This document shows, piece after piece, positions 8,066-17,785 of a stretch of 64,000 bases of DNA (its first letter is position 1; each line of letters starts with the position of its first letter). Origin of the DNA: JAVVEG01 sp032251455 (GTDB lineage: Bacteria; Pseudomonadota; Gammaproteobacteria; Pseudomonadales; Pseudohongiellaceae); NCBI GenBank assembly GCA_032251455.1, contig JAVVEG010000002.1, positions 1 to 64,000 on the forward strand. The letters are read 5' to 3'. The position numbers and the translations under genes were made by a program. The notes under the pieces were generated by a model. That model searched no databases. It worked only from the letters and a program-made list of their open reading frames with translations, and was not told the origin of the DNA.

Positions 8066-9263
8066 TGCAGCGCCTGGGTTCCCGTCAGATTCTCTGCCCA
8101 ATACCCGCAGCTGGGCCAGTATCGATCTGTCCGCACTGATTCATAACTTTGGCATTGCCCGCCAGCAGAATACTGCCTGCGCCATTGTTGCTGTGGTCAA
8201 ATCCAATGCTTACGGCCATGGTGTGGAACCGGTCGCCAGGGCCTTGGATGGCATCATGCGGGCAGGCGATTGCTTTGGGGTGGCCTCGCTGGAAGAAGGG
8301 CTGCAGTTGCATGCCCTGGGTTTGCAGCATCCGGTGCTGCTGCTGGAAGGCGTGGTGACGCTGGCCGAACTGGAGTGCGCCATGCAGGCAGGTTTTGAGC
8401 TGGTCATTCATTCGGCTTATCAATTACAGGTGATGCAGAGTTGGCTGGCGGCACATCCAGAGCAGGCCGCCGGCAGTTTGACGCTGTGGTTGAAGCTGGA
8501 TACCGGCATGCATCGTCTGGGTATGAACGAGCAGACCTTTGCCGAGGTGCTGGCGCAGGTGCGTGCGCTGCCCGCTGTGGGCAGGTGCGTGATGATGAGT
8601 CATCTGGCCTGCGCAGATGATATGCTGGCCCCGGCGACACAGCGCCAGATAAACCTTTTCAAGAAAGTGATCAGCCAGCAGCTGCCGGCAAAACCGGATG
8701 GTAAACTCTACCAGTGCAGCATGGCCGCATCGGGTGGCACGCTGGCCTGGCCGCAAAGTCATTTTGACTACCTGCGTCCGGGCATCATGCTTTACGGTGG
8801 CACGGCCATCCTGAATGAAAACGGCCTGGACAGAGGTCTGCTCCCGGTAATGTCGTTGCGGGCCAGGCTGATAGCCATCTCCACCGTGAAAGCAGGGGAG
8901 GCCATCGGCTATGGCGCTACCTATGTGTGTCCACGGGACCTGCGTGTGGGTGTGGTCTCGATCGGTTACGGTGATGGCTATCCGCGGCATGCCCCCAATG
9001 GTACGCCTGTGCTGGTGAAATCAGCCAACAGCCTGGTGGGGCAACCCAGAAGAACCCGCCTGGTCGGGCGTGTCTCGATGGACATGCTGACCATCGATCT
9101 GAGTGATATGCACGAGGCGACCATCGGCGATGAGGTCATACTCTGGGGAGAAGGTTTGCCAGCCGATGAGATTGCCAGGCTCTGTGGCACCATAGCCTAT
9201 GAACTGTTCTGCCAGGTTACCCGGCGGGTGAGTTTTGTTTACCGGAAGCTGCCGGCAGCATGA
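8058..9263 (+). CDS. alr: alanine racemase
   Basis: PLP enzyme that makes D-alanine for peptidoglycan. The 401-aa product has the PLP lysine in VVKSNAYGHG (K48) and the second catalytic base Tyr in IGYGDGYPR (Y304). The substrate-site stretch MSHLACAD is also present. I chose ATG 8058, which overlaps the dnaB stop by 8 bp. In-frame ATGs at 8037 and 8040 lie deeper in dnaB and add residues not expected in the family. The stop codon is followed by a 14-nt duplication. Confidence 0.96.
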   Translation: MADAAPGFPSDSLPNTRSWASIDLSALIHNFGIARQQNTACAIVAVVKSNAYGHGVEPVARALDGIMRAGDCFGVASLEEGLQLHALGLQHPVLLLEGVVTLAELECAMQAGFELVIHSAYQLQVMQSWLAAHPEQAAGSLTLWLKLDTGMHRLGMNEQTFAEVLAQVRALPAVGRCVMMSHLACADDMLAPATQRQINLFKKVISQQLPAKPDGKLYQCSMAASGGTLAWPQSHFDYLRPGIMLYGGTAILNENGLDRGLLPVMSLRARLIAISTVKAGEAIGYGATYVCPRDLRVGVVSIGYGDGYPRHAPNGTPVLVKSANSLVGQPRRTRLVGRVSMDMLTIDLSDMHEATIGDEVILWGEGLPADEIARLCGTIAYELFCQVTRRVSFVYRKLPAA

Positions 9264-9289
9264 CGCAGTGATAAGGATGCAGTGATAAG
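9262..9289 (+). repeat. 14-nt tandem duplication at the alr stop codon
   Basis: GACGCAGTGATAAG (9262-9275) is repeated as GATGCAGTGATAAG (9276-9289) with one mismatch. The first unit begins on the second base of the alr stop TGA. Confidence 0.75.
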
Positions 9290-9353
9290 AAAGATGGATA
9301 AAAGGAAGCAGAGAGATACAACAATGAAATCAACCCTGAATGGAGAAAAAAAC

Positions 9354-9836
9354 ATGCTGAAACACCTCATCGCAGGCCTCTCGGTATTGGCCGCCTCGGC
9401 CGCCATCCTGACCGCCAGTGCCCAGCAGGATCAACCCAGTCCGGAGCAACTTGCCACCGCTGCTGCGGAAACCCGCCAGGGTTTGTTCAAGCTGCTGGGT
9501 TACAACATGGGCGGGATTTCCGGCATGGCCCGTGGTACGGTGGATTTTGATGCAGCGGTAGCAGAAAGAAATGCCCGCCGGATTGCTGCGCTGGCACCGA
9601 TGATTCCCGAACTTTTCGCTGCCCGTGATACCCGTCAGTTTGACCTGGTAACCGAGGCATTGCCCATCATCTGGGATCGGCAGGAAGAGTTTCGGGAAAA
9701 GGCCATGAATCTGGAAAATGCGGCAAACACCTTTGCCGAGCTTGCCGCTGGCGGTGACCGGGCCCAGATTCTGGGTGGTATTCGTGCCTTTGGCGGGGCC
9801 TGTGGCAACTGTCACGAGACCTTCCGGGTCGACTGA
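9354..9836 (+). CDS. cytochrome c' family protein
   Basis: Periplasmic monohaem cytochrome of the c' type, a four-helix bundle with a C-terminal haem site, linked to NO binding or electron transfer in other bacteria. The 160-aa product has a signal peptide MLKHLIAGLSVLAASAAILT cut near ASA-QQ. It has the haem motif CGNCH four residues before the end of the conserved C-terminus. The ATG at 9354 has GGAG 8 nt upstream; ATGs further upstream would place a charged stretch before the signal. Convergent with a diheme cytochrome c gene, so both belong to a small cytochrome patch between alr and radA. Confidence 0.88.
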   Translation: MLKHLIAGLSVLAASAAILTASAQQDQPSPEQLATAAAETRQGLFKLLGYNMGGISGMARGTVDFDAAVAERNARRIAALAPMIPELFAARDTRQFDLVTEALPIIWDRQEEFREKAMNLENAANTFAELAAGGDRAQILGGIRAFGGACGNCHETFRVD

Positions 9837-9869
9837 TTGGGTATGGCGGCGCGGCACGTGCGCGTGTAA

Positions 9870-9903
9870 GGCGGTGCAAGACGGTTCAAGAGACGGTGCA
9901 AGC
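9870..9903 (+). repeat. imperfect 12-nt repeat downstream of cytochrome c'
   Basis: GCGGTGCAA, GACGGTTCAAGA and GACGGTGCAAGC follow one another between the two convergent cytochrome genes. Three imperfect copies, no clear terminator. Confidence 0.4.
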
Positions 9904-9915
9904 ACCAGCGTTGAT

Positions 9916-10788
9916 TCAGCGCTGCCCTCTGATGAAAAAGGCCGCCAGGGCCTGGCGGTCTGCATCGGTCAGCTTGCTGGTATTATGCTCGATCACCAGC
10001 TCCATCTCGCCGCCGACGAATTCACCATCGGCTTTCAGGCCGAGCAGCAAAAACAGCGCAAAGTCCTCCTCGGTCCAACCCTCTAAGGCCTCTGCATCAA
10101 TTGCTTCGACGTGGTCGTCGCCAAGCTCGGCACCGCCAAATTCCTGGGCGGACAGGGTCATGCCCAGGCGATTGCGCGGGGTATGGCATTCGCCGCAATG
10201 CCCGGCCGTGCGTGCCAGCCAGGCGCCGCGGGCAATCAGTGGATCCTGCGCAAGTTCCGGCTTGCGCTGCAGGAGTTGATCGAGACGGTTCCAGAGACTG
10301 ATCTGCCAGCGAGCCATCCAGGCCGGAACCTCTGCTTCTGGCGTGTCGGCCTTGACCGCTGGTTGCGACAGCAGATAGGCGGCGATATCCAGCACCTTCT
10401 GGTCAGAGAAACCGGCATAGGCCCGATAGGGGAAAGCCGGATAGTAGAAAGCCCCGTTCGGGTTGCGGCCATGCTTGATGGCACGGATGAAATCCTGGCC
10501 GGTCCAGTTGCCGATGCCGGTTTCCGGATCGGGGCTGAGGTTGGAGGCATAAAAGGTGCCGAAGGCGGATTCCAGGGCCAGCCCGCCACTGAGTGCATCG
10601 GTTTCTCCTTCTGGGGACTGATGGCAACTGATACAGCCACCGGCATGCACCAGGTATTGCCCGCGGGCAATGGCCTCGGCCGAGTCAGGTATATCCACTT
10701 CTTCCAGGGAGGGAGGCAGTACCAGCCACAGAGCCAGCGCAATGACCAGTCCAGGGATGATGATCAAAGGGATTCCGCGTCTTCGCAT
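9916..10788 (-). CDS. diheme cytochrome c, membrane-anchored
   Basis: Electron-transfer protein of 290 aa with an uncleaved-looking N-terminal anchor (IPLIIIPGLVIALALWLVL) and two class I haem sites, CISCH near residue 53 and CGECH near residue 199. Conserved stretches GRNPNGAFYYPAFPY and LARTAGHCGECHTPRN are typical of the cytochrome subunits that accept electrons from periplasmic dehydrogenases (gluconate/alcohol dehydrogenase type). GGAG lies 9 nt before the ATG. It could serve the PQQ dehydrogenases at 45-50 kb, but it is not linked to them. Confidence 0.85.
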   Translation of the reverse strand: MRRRGIPLIIIPGLVIALALWLVLPPSLEEVDIPDSAEAIARGQYLVHAGGCISCHQSPEGETDALSGGLALESAFGTFYASNLSPDPETGIGNWTGQDFIRAIKHGRNPNGAFYYPAFPYRAYAGFSDQKVLDIAAYLLSQPAVKADTPEAEVPAWMARWQISLWNRLDQLLQRKPELAQDPLIARGAWLARTAGHCGECHTPRNRLGMTLSAQEFGGAELGDDHVEAIDAEALEGWTEEDFALFLLLGLKADGEFVGGEMELVIEHNTSKLTDADRQALAAFFIRGQR

Positions 10789-10849
10789 GCGCCAGGCTCC
10801 TGCTAAAATATTGCTATGCTGCTATTATGCCAGACATTGAGAAAACGAT

Positions 10850-10888
10850 GCGCCTGGATAAAGCGCGCGGATAAAGCGCCCGAATAAA
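10850..10888 (+). repeat. 13-nt tandem repeat x3 upstream of radA
   Basis: Units GCGCCTGGATAAA, GCGCGCGGATAAA and GCGCCCGAATAAA at 10850, 10863 and 10876, ending just before the radA ribosome-binding site. Confidence 0.75.
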
Positions 10889-10899
10889 GGGAGAATGCT

Positions 10900-12291
10900 G
10901 TGGCCAAGGTTAAAACTGCCTATGTCTGTGCCGATTGTGGTGCGGAGCACGGCCAATGGCAGGGGCAATGTGCTGCCTGCAAACAATGGAATACGCTGAC
11001 AAGAATCACTCTGGCTGCAGAGAGCGGGTCGGGTCCCGGTGCTGCTGCCAGGACCGATTTCCGGCGCCAGGGCTATGCCGGGCAAACCGGACAGCCGGTG
11101 GGCGTACAGCCACTGACTGAACTGAATCTGGATGCACAGCCGCGTTTTTCCAGTGGCATTGATGAGTTTGATCGCGTGCTCGGTGGGGGTCTGGTGCCAG
11201 GTTCGGCCATTCTCATCGGGGGCAATCCCGGGGCCGGCAAAAGCACCTTGTTGCTACAGGTGATGTGCCAGTTGGCACAGACCATGGACGCCCTGTATGT
11301 CACCGGAGAAGAATCCCTGCAACAGGTGGGCATGCGGGCGCAGCGTCTTGCCCTGGCGCAGCAAAACCTGAATCTGTTGGCAGAGACCAATGTGGAGACC
11401 ATTTGCCGCCTGGCAGCAGAACATCAGCCACGGCTGCTGGTGGTCGATTCCATCCAGGTCATGTACAGCGCAAATATTCCTTCGGCACCGGGCAGCGTGG
11501 CCCAGGTGCGTGAATGTGCCGCGTATCTTATTCAGTATGCCAAGCAGACCGGCACCGTGCTGTTCCTGGTGGGTCACGTCACCAAGGATGGCAACCTGGC
11601 CGGGCCCAAGGTGCTGGAACACATGATCGACTGTTTCATCATGCTGGAAGGCGGCAGTGAAACCCGGTACCGGATTTTGCGGGGACAGAAAAACCGCTTT
11701 GGGGCCGTCAATGAGCTGGGTGTGTTTGCGATGACGGAGAAAGGCTTGAAGGAGGTGAAGAATCCCTCAGCCATTTTTCTAGCCCGCACCGAAGAAGAGA
11801 GTCCTGGCTCGCTGGTGATGGTATTGTGGGAGGGCACGCGCCCTCTGCTGGTGGAGATTCAGGCGCTGGTCGATACCACCCAGCTGGGCAATCCGCGCCG
11901 TCTGGCGGTGGGCCTGGATCAGAACCGGCTGGGCATGCTATTGGCGGTACTGCATCGTCATGGCGGAGTGTTCATGGCGGATCAGGATGTCTTCGTCAAT
12001 GTGGTCGGCGGGGTCAAGGTGACGGAAACCAGTGCCGACCTGGCGGTCATACTGGCCTTGGTGTCCAGTTTTCGCGATCAGGCCCTGCCGCACGACCTGG
12101 TGGTCTTCGGCGAGGTGGGGCTGGCCGGAGAAATCCGTCCCGTGCCGGGTGGGCAGGAGCGTCTGGCCGAGGCGGCCAAACACGGTTTTCGGCGGGCAAT
12201 CGTGCCCAAGGCCAATGCGCCAAGGACCACCATTCCCGGCCTGGAAGTAATCGGGGTCAGCAAGATTTCGCAGGCGGTAGAGGCCTTGTGA
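10900..12291 (+). CDS. radA: DNA repair protein RadA (Sms)
   Basis: RecA-related ATPase/helicase that promotes branch migration in recombinational repair. The 463-aa product has an N-terminal C4 zinc finger (CADC...CAAC). Walker A GGNPGAGKSTLL lies at about 106-117 and the RadA-specific KNRFG at about 264-268. The C-terminal Lon-protease-like domain contains DLAVILALVSSFRD and VFGEVGLAGEIRPV. The GTG at 10900 has GGGAG at good spacing, and the N-terminus MAKVKTAYVC fits the family. Confidence 0.97.
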   Translation: MAKVKTAYVCADCGAEHGQWQGQCAACKQWNTLTRITLAAESGSGPGAAARTDFRRQGYAGQTGQPVGVQPLTELNLDAQPRFSSGIDEFDRVLGGGLVPGSAILIGGNPGAGKSTLLLQVMCQLAQTMDALYVTGEESLQQVGMRAQRLALAQQNLNLLAETNVETICRLAAEHQPRLLVVDSIQVMYSANIPSAPGSVAQVRECAAYLIQYAKQTGTVLFLVGHVTKDGNLAGPKVLEHMIDCFIMLEGGSETRYRILRGQKNRFGAVNELGVFAMTEKGLKEVKNPSAIFLARTEEESPGSLVMVLWEGTRPLLVEIQALVDTTQLGNPRRLAVGLDQNRLGMLLAVLHRHGGVFMADQDVFVNVVGGVKVTETSADLAVILALVSSFRDQALPHDLVVFGEVGLAGEIRPVPGGQERLAEAAKHGFRRAIVPKANAPRTTIPGLEVIGVSKISQAVEAL

Positions 12292-12323
12292 AGCAGTAGC
12301 CAAACAGACAGACAGGAACAGGC

Positions 12324-13250
12324 ATGCAAACGATTGTATCAGTCAAAAACTTGAACAAGACCTACCAGGGTGGGTTTCAGGCTCTGAAAAATATCAATCT
12401 GGATATCCGCAAAGGCGAGATCATTGCCCTGCTCGGTCCCAATGGGGCCGGGAAAACCACATTGATTTCGAGCATCTGCGGTATCGTCAATCCCAGCTCC
12501 GGTTCGGTGGAAGTTGACGGCCATGACATCGTCAGGGAGTTCCGCATAACCCGTACTCTGATCGGCCTGGTGCCGCAGGAGCTGACCACCGATGCCTTCG
12601 AAACGGTCTGGTCCACGGTCAGTTTCAGCCGGGGCCTGTTTGGCAGGGCACCTGACCCGGCCTATATCGAGAAGGTGCTGCGCAGTGTGTCGCTGTGGGA
12701 CAAAAAGGACAACAGGATCATTACCCTGTCCGGTGGCATGAAACGTCGCCTGCTGATTGCCAAGGCCCTGTCACACGAACCGCGTATCCTGTTTTTGGAT
12801 GAACCCACGGCAGGGGTGGATGTCGAGCTGCGCAAGGATATGTGGAAACTGGTTCATTCACTGCGCGAGTCCGGCGTCACTATCATCCTGACCACCCATT
12901 ACATCGAGGAAGCCGAGGAGATCGCCGATCGTATCGGAGTGATCAACCGCGGCGAGATTGTTCTGGTTGAAGACAAGGCCGAGCTGATGCGCAAACTGGG
13001 CAGGAAACAGTTGTTCCTGGAGTTGCGCCAGCCCATGACCAGGCTGCCGGCAGCCTTGGCTGACTATGACCTGGCCCTGTCGGAACAAGGCTTGCGTCTG
13101 GCCTACACCTACGACACCCAGAGTGAACGTACCGGTATCACCGGCCTGCTCGACACCCTGAAACGGGAAGAGATTGAATTCAGGGATCTGCATACCACGC
13201 AAAGTTCACTGGAAGAGATTTTTGTCAAACTGCTTGAGGAGTCAGCATGA
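12324..13250 (+). CDS. yadG: ABC-2 type exporter, ATP-binding protein (YadG-like)
   Basis: Cytoplasmic ATPase of an ABC-2 export system, 308 aa, the same length as I recall for E. coli YadG. It has Walker A GPNGAGKTTL at about 38, signature LSGGMKRRLLIA at about 135 and Walker B ILFLDEPTAGVD at about 155, followed by the H-loop TTHYIEEAEE. It overlaps the permease gene by 4 bp. The substrate of this family is unknown. Confidence 0.9.
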   Translation: MQTIVSVKNLNKTYQGGFQALKNINLDIRKGEIIALLGPNGAGKTTLISSICGIVNPSSGSVEVDGHDIVREFRITRTLIGLVPQELTTDAFETVWSTVSFSRGLFGRAPDPAYIEKVLRSVSLWDKKDNRIITLSGGMKRRLLIAKALSHEPRILFLDEPTAGVDVELRKDMWKLVHSLRESGVTIILTTHYIEEAEEIADRIGVINRGEIVLVEDKAELMRKLGRKQLFLELRQPMTRLPAALADYDLALSEQGLRLAYTYDTQSERTGITGLLDTLKREEIEFRDLHTTQSSLEEIFVKLLEESA

Positions 13251-14008
13251 ATATCCATGGTATCCGGGCCATATACCGCTTCGAGATGGCGCGCACCCGG
13301 CGCACGATTCTGCAGAGCATTGTTGCGCCAGTGATCTCCACTTCACTGTACTTTGTCGTCTTTGGTTCGGCCATCGGCAGTCGTATCCAGCAGGTGGACG
13401 GGGTGGCCTATGGCGCTTTCATCGTACCCGGCTTGATCATGCTGTCCCTGTTGACGCAAAGCATTTCCAACGCCTCGTTCGGGATTTATTTTCCCAAGTT
13501 CAGCGGCACCATTTATGAGCATCTGTCGGCACCGATTTCCATGTGGGAAATGGTCATCGCCTATGTGGGTGCCGCGGCCACCAAGTCACTGCTGCTGGGC
13601 TTGATCATTCTGGTCACAGCCAGTTTTTTTGTCGATCTGCGCATCGCCCATCCGTTGCTGATGCTGTTTTTCCTGGGTTTGACTGCCGTGACTTTCAGCC
13701 TGTTTGGTTTCATTATTGGCATTTGGGCCGATAACTTTGAAAAACTGCAGTTGATACCGTTGTTGATAGTGACGCCACTGGTCTTTCTGGGTGGCAGTTT
13801 TTACTCGGTCAGCATGTTGTCACCGGCCTGGCAGACCGTGACCATGTTCAATCCGGTGCTGTATCTGATCAGTGGTTTTCGCTGGAGTTTTTATGAAATT
13901 GCCGATGTCAGTATTGCGGTCAGTCTGGGCATGATCCTGGTGTTTCTGCTGTGCTGCCTGACGGTGGTGTGGTGGATATTCCGGACTGGTTATCATTTGA
14001 AGAGTTGA
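13247..14008 (+). CDS. yadH: ABC-2 type exporter, permease (YadH-like)
   Basis: Inner-membrane permease of 253 aa with six predicted membrane helices and the ABC-2 features FLGGSFYSVSML and PVLYLISGFRW near the C-terminus. Start ATG overlaps the yadG-like stop (ATGA), so the two are translated together and form one transporter. Substrate unknown. Confidence 0.9.
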   Translation: MNIHGIRAIYRFEMARTRRTILQSIVAPVISTSLYFVVFGSAIGSRIQQVDGVAYGAFIVPGLIMLSLLTQSISNASFGIYFPKFSGTIYEHLSAPISMWEMVIAYVGAAATKSLLLGLIILVTASFFVDLRIAHPLLMLFFLGLTAVTFSLFGFIIGIWADNFEKLQLIPLLIVTPLVFLGGSFYSVSMLSPAWQTVTMFNPVLYLISGFRWSFYEIADVSIAVSLGMILVFLLCCLTVVWWIFRTGYHLKS

Positions 14009-14018
14009 GGGCCTGCCA

Positions 14019-14741
14019 TTGTTACCAGAAGGCTTGATCGTCTACCTGCAGACAAACGCTGCCAACCTGCTGGCACTGGCCTGGTTCGTGCTCTGTTTTC
14101 GGGGTTATCTGCGCTATACCGCTGCCCGCAACCTGAACACACCCTCGCTGGCTTATGCCATGCATCTGTTCCGCAAGCAGTGGATACGCAAATCCCTGGG
14201 CCGGGAAAACCGCATAGCCGATACCAATATCGTGGCCAGTCTGGAACGTGCGGTTTCCTTTTTTGCATCCACCTCTTTGTTGATCCTGGCTGGTTTGATC
14301 ACCATGCTGGGTTCAACCGAGCAGGTCGTCACCATTCTGGGCGATATTCCGTTTGCCAGTGAACATACACGTGGCGAATGGGAGATGAAGGTGTTGTTGC
14401 TGATCTGTCTTTTCGTCTATGCCTTTTTCAAATACACCTGGAGCCTGCGCCAGTTCAGTCTGGTCTCGGTGATGATCGGCGGAGCCCCCGAGGTCAGCGA
14501 AATGCCTTCGGAAGAGGAAACCGAGAGACACGTCACCGCCATTTCCAATATGGCGTCGAAGGCTTCCGGCAATTTCAACAACGGGCTGCGTACTTATTAT
14601 TTCAGCATGGCCGTCCTGGGTTGGTTCATCAATGCCTGGGTTTTCATGGCGCTGACGCTACTGGTAATAGGGGTGCTTTACCGCCGCGAATACCATTCCG
14701 ATACCCTGGGTATCCTGTTGGACGATTTGCCGGAGCCATGA
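14019..14741 (+). CDS. DUF599 family membrane protein
   Basis: Inner-membrane protein of 240 aa with about four hydrophobic helices. Conserved DUF599 stretches include SLERAVSFFASTSLLILAG, FFKYTWSLRQF and YYFSMAVLGWFINAW. No biochemical function is known for the family. The start appears to be TTG at 14019 with GAGGG 8 nt upstream, and it follows the permease gene by 10 nt. The stop overlaps the next gene (ATGA), so it is likely cotranscribed with the ABC exporter and the OsmC-like gene. Confidence 0.8.
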   Translation: MLPEGLIVYLQTNAANLLALAWFVLCFRGYLRYTAARNLNTPSLAYAMHLFRKQWIRKSLGRENRIADTNIVASLERAVSFFASTSLLILAGLITMLGSTEQVVTILGDIPFASEHTRGEWEMKVLLLICLFVYAFFKYTWSLRQFSLVSVMIGGAPEVSEMPSEEETERHVTAISNMASKASGNFNNGLRTYYFSMAVLGWFINAWVFMALTLLVIGVLYRREYHSDTLGILLDDLPEP

Positions 14742-15193
14742 CTATGGATGAGAAGACGTTCAGTATCAATTTGAGACTGCTGGAAAACTATCTGTTTGAG
14801 ATCGATTTCGGTGAATTTGGCAATATCATGACCGATGAACCTTCTCCTCTGGGGGGTGGTGAAGGTCCCAATCCCTCCGCCTTGCTGGCTGCCGCTGTTG
14901 CCAACTGCATGGCGGCCAGTTTGCTGTTTGCCCTGCGCAAACACAAACAGGATCCGGGCGAATTGCGGGCCACAGTTACTGGAACCAGTGCACGGGTGGA
15001 TGGGCACCTGCGTATAGTCAGCCTGGATGTGGTTCTGCGCTTGGGCGTTGCGGCAGAGTTCCTGCCCTCCTTGTCCGCAGTGCTTGAAAAGTTTGAAGAG
15101 TACTGCGTTGTCACTCAAAGTGTTCGCCAGGGTATTCCGGTAACGGTCAGCGTGCTTGATAGCGATGGTTCTGCAGTCAAACAACAACATTGA
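14738..15193 (+). CDS. OsmC-like family protein
   Basis: A 151-aa OsmC/Ohr-superfamily protein, a cytoplasmic fold often with a thiol-peroxidase role. The family stretch PSALLAAAVANCMAASLLFALR holds the central-helix cysteine, and the second conserved Cys lies in EEYCVVTQSVRQGIPV. The two-cysteine pattern fits a peroxidase activity, inferred and not shown. The ATG at 14738 overlaps the DUF599 stop by 4 bp. Confidence 0.82.
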   Translation: MTMDEKTFSINLRLLENYLFEIDFGEFGNIMTDEPSPLGGGEGPNPSALLAAAVANCMAASLLFALRKHKQDPGELRATVTGTSARVDGHLRIVSLDVVLRLGVAAEFLPSLSAVLEKFEEYCVVTQSVRQGIPVTVSVLDSDGSAVKQQH

Positions 15194-15205
15194 ACGAGGT
15201 AAGTG

Positions 15206-17782
15206 ATGGCAGGGTCCTGGCTGCGTGAGCTGATCATTCCCGCCTTGCTGGCGCTGAGTCTTGGCGTACTGGTCGAGCAGACGCTGGAGAGATCCTGGCT
15301 GCGCTCCCTGCAGAGAAATGAGCAGGAGGTTGTCACTTCCCAGCTCAGCAACTACCGCTATCAACTGGAAAGTCTGGTCACCAACACGCTTTCCGTGCTC
15401 AATGGCCTGGCTGCATTCATCGGTTCAAACCCGGATTTTACCCAGGCCCAGTTCGATGCCTATGCCGCCACCGTGATTGCCCGCGAACCCAGTCTGGTCA
15501 ACCTGGCTGTCGCTCCAGACCTGGTCGTGCGCTATGTGTATCCCCTGCAGAACAATACCCAGGCGCTGGGCCTGGATTACCGGGCCACGCCCGATCAGTT
15601 TGCACTGGTTCAGCGTGTACTGGAGTCTGGCGGTATGGTGGTTGCCGGGCCGCTTGAGCTGATTCAGGGCGGACTGGCTTTCATCGGGCGGGCACCTGTC
15701 TATATTGATGATGTCGCAACGGGCAGCCGGCGCTTCTGGGGTATAGTTTCCGCGCCAATTTTTGCGGAAAACGTGTACCGCGCAGTGGGGCTGCTCGATC
15801 CTGAGTTACCCTTTCGCATCGCCATCCGGGGGCAGGATGGCAGTGGCAGTTCCGGTTCGGTGTTCTTTGGTGATCCCGCTGTGTTTGAAGCTGCCAACGC
15901 TGTCAGCATGCCGGTTTCCGTGGGGGGTGGGGAATGGATGATGGCGGCCACGCCCTGGCTGGATGTTACTGCGGGCAGAGGCGAGGTGATTCTGTTCAGG
16001 TTTCTCATGGGTCTGGCAACGTGTTTGTTACTGTTAACAGGCTTGCTGATAAGGCAGCAATACAAACGGGACAAGGATTATCGAAAAATAATTTTCAGGA
16101 ACGAACGGTTTCTGCGTGAGGTTGAAGCGGTTTCTCTGGTCGGGGGCTGGCGATTGAGCCCAGACGGTATTTTTATTGAGGTATCGGCGCAGGGTCGGCA
16201 GATTTTGTTGTTACCGGCGGACAAGAAACCGGTGAGTATTGATGATTTGGGCGCGACGCTTGCCGAAGAAAGTCAGCATCGTCTTAAACAACTGTTCAGG
16301 GATTTTTTGTCGGCCCCTCAGGACTTCACCAAAGAAGTTAATCTGCGTCATGTCAAGGGGGAGGCACTCTGGCTGCTGTTGAAGGGTGATGTGCAGCAAA
16401 CCAGCAACTCCCGGTTTGAAATCATTGGTACCGTGCAGGATATTACCCAGGCCAAGTTCAACGAGGGCCTGATCGAATACCAGGCCAATTATGATGGCCT
16501 CACCGGCCTGCCCAATCGCGGTCTGTTTCAGGATCGGCTGCAGACAGCGCTGGCGCAGTCAGCGCGCAAGCACAGCCGCCTTGCCGTGCTGTTTATCGAC
16601 CTGGATAATTTCAAACTGGTCAATGACAACCTGGGCCATGATGCGGGCGACAAGATGCTGATACTTGTCGCAGAAAGAATACGCAGTTGCTTGCGTGAAA
16701 CCGATACCATTGCCCGTTACAGTGGTGATGAGTTCACTGTCATACTCGCTGATATCCCGAACAATGGAGTTGTCGAACGAGTTGCTGCGAAGATAGTGGA
16801 TGCCATGACCGGGTCGTTTTTGCTCAATGCCAACCAGGTTTACTGTGGGGTCAGTCTGGGTATCGCGTTGTACCCGGAGGATGGGCAGGATGTGGAAACC
16901 CTGGTCACCAAGGCAGACCAGGCCATGTATGAAGTCAAAAAGGCCGGGCGCAATAGCTGGCAGTTCTATACGCTGCAGATGCAAATTGAATCCGAGCACA
17001 AACACCGGCTGTACAATGCGCTGGTTGATGCCGTCAATCAGCAGCAGTTGCAGGTCTTCTATCAGCCCATCTTCGATGTCAGAGATGACACAATTGTCGG
17101 CTGTGAAGCCCTGGTGCGCTGGCAGGATGCGGCAGGCAACTGGGTGCCACCGGATGAGTTCATTCCGATTGCCGAAGAAAGAGGTCTGATCAACAAAGTG
17201 GATTGCCAGGTACTGGATGTGGCCAGCGCAGCCATTGCCGCACTGAACCAGAAACTGGGAATTACGCTGGAGCTTTCGGTAAATATCTCGGCCAGGCTTT
17301 TGTATCTGCGTGATGACAGTGCGCGCAAGTGGCTGTCCATGATCAAGTCATTATCAGGGCTGCCACTGGTGGTGGAGATTACCGAAAGGGTTCTGATCGA
17401 CGAGAGCCTGGATGCGGGTATCTTGTTGAATGAGCTTACCCGCAGCGGTGTCAGTATCTGCCTGGATGACTTTGGCATAGGGTACTCGGGCTTGAGTTAT
17501 TTTGCGCTTTTTCCAGTAAAGCGAATGAAAATTGATCGCTCGTTCATTAGCCAGATAGGCCAGTCAGAAACCCAGGAGTCCTTGATTGAAAGCATGTTGC
17601 TGATGGCAGAAAAACTCGATATCAGAGTGGTGGGTGAGGGGGTGGAAACTGCTGCGCAGAAAGAATTCCTGCAGCTGCAGCAATGCCATTTGCTGCAGGG
17701 TTATTTCCTGGCCAGGCCCATGCCGATCACTGAGCTGGAGGAGTTTGTTCAGGCCCATCTCCGGGGCCATGCTCAGGTTTAG
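15206..17782 (+). CDS. CHASE-PAS-GGDEF-EAL cyclic-di-GMP signalling protein
   Basis: Membrane sensor of 858 aa that may make and/or degrade c-di-GMP. A first membrane helix lies at about 10-27. A periplasmic CHASE domain at about 55-220 includes GLDYRATPDQ. A second helix lies at about 262-283, then a PAS-like domain with a PAC tail FEIIGTVQDIT. The GGDEF domain has YSGDEF at about 503 (an SGDEF variant, usually active), DLDNFKLVND and DGLTGLPNR. The EAL domain has CEALVRW at about 631, NISARLL, EITERVL, DDFGIGYSG, KIDRSF and GEGVET, so all main catalytic residues are present. The ATG at 15206 is preferred over GTG 15203. A PilZ effector lies at 55 kb. Confidence 0.93.
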   Translation: MAGSWLRELIIPALLALSLGVLVEQTLERSWLRSLQRNEQEVVTSQLSNYRYQLESLVTNTLSVLNGLAAFIGSNPDFTQAQFDAYAATVIAREPSLVNLAVAPDLVVRYVYPLQNNTQALGLDYRATPDQFALVQRVLESGGMVVAGPLELIQGGLAFIGRAPVYIDDVATGSRRFWGIVSAPIFAENVYRAVGLLDPELPFRIAIRGQDGSGSSGSVFFGDPAVFEAANAVSMPVSVGGGEWMMAATPWLDVTAGRGEVILFRFLMGLATCLLLLTGLLIRQQYKRDKDYRKIIFRNERFLREVEAVSLVGGWRLSPDGIFIEVSAQGRQILLLPADKKPVSIDDLGATLAEESQHRLKQLFRDFLSAPQDFTKEVNLRHVKGEALWLLLKGDVQQTSNSRFEIIGTVQDITQAKFNEGLIEYQANYDGLTGLPNRGLFQDRLQTALAQSARKHSRLAVLFIDLDNFKLVNDNLGHDAGDKMLILVAERIRSCLRETDTIARYSGDEFTVILADIPNNGVVERVAAKIVDAMTGSFLLNANQVYCGVSLGIALYPEDGQDVETLVTKADQAMYEVKKAGRNSWQFYTLQMQIESEHKHRLYNALVDAVNQQQLQVFYQPIFDVRDDTIVGCEALVRWQDAAGNWVPPDEFIPIAEERGLINKVDCQVLDVASAAIAALNQKLGITLELSVNISARLLYLRDDSARKWLSMIKSLSGLPLVVEITERVLIDESLDAGILLNELTRSGVSICLDDFGIGYSGLSYFALFPVKRMKIDRSFISQIGQSETQESLIESMLLMAEKLDIRVVGEGVETAAQKEFLQLQQCHLLQGYFLARPMPITELEEFVQAHLRGHAQV

Positions 17783-17785
17783 GCT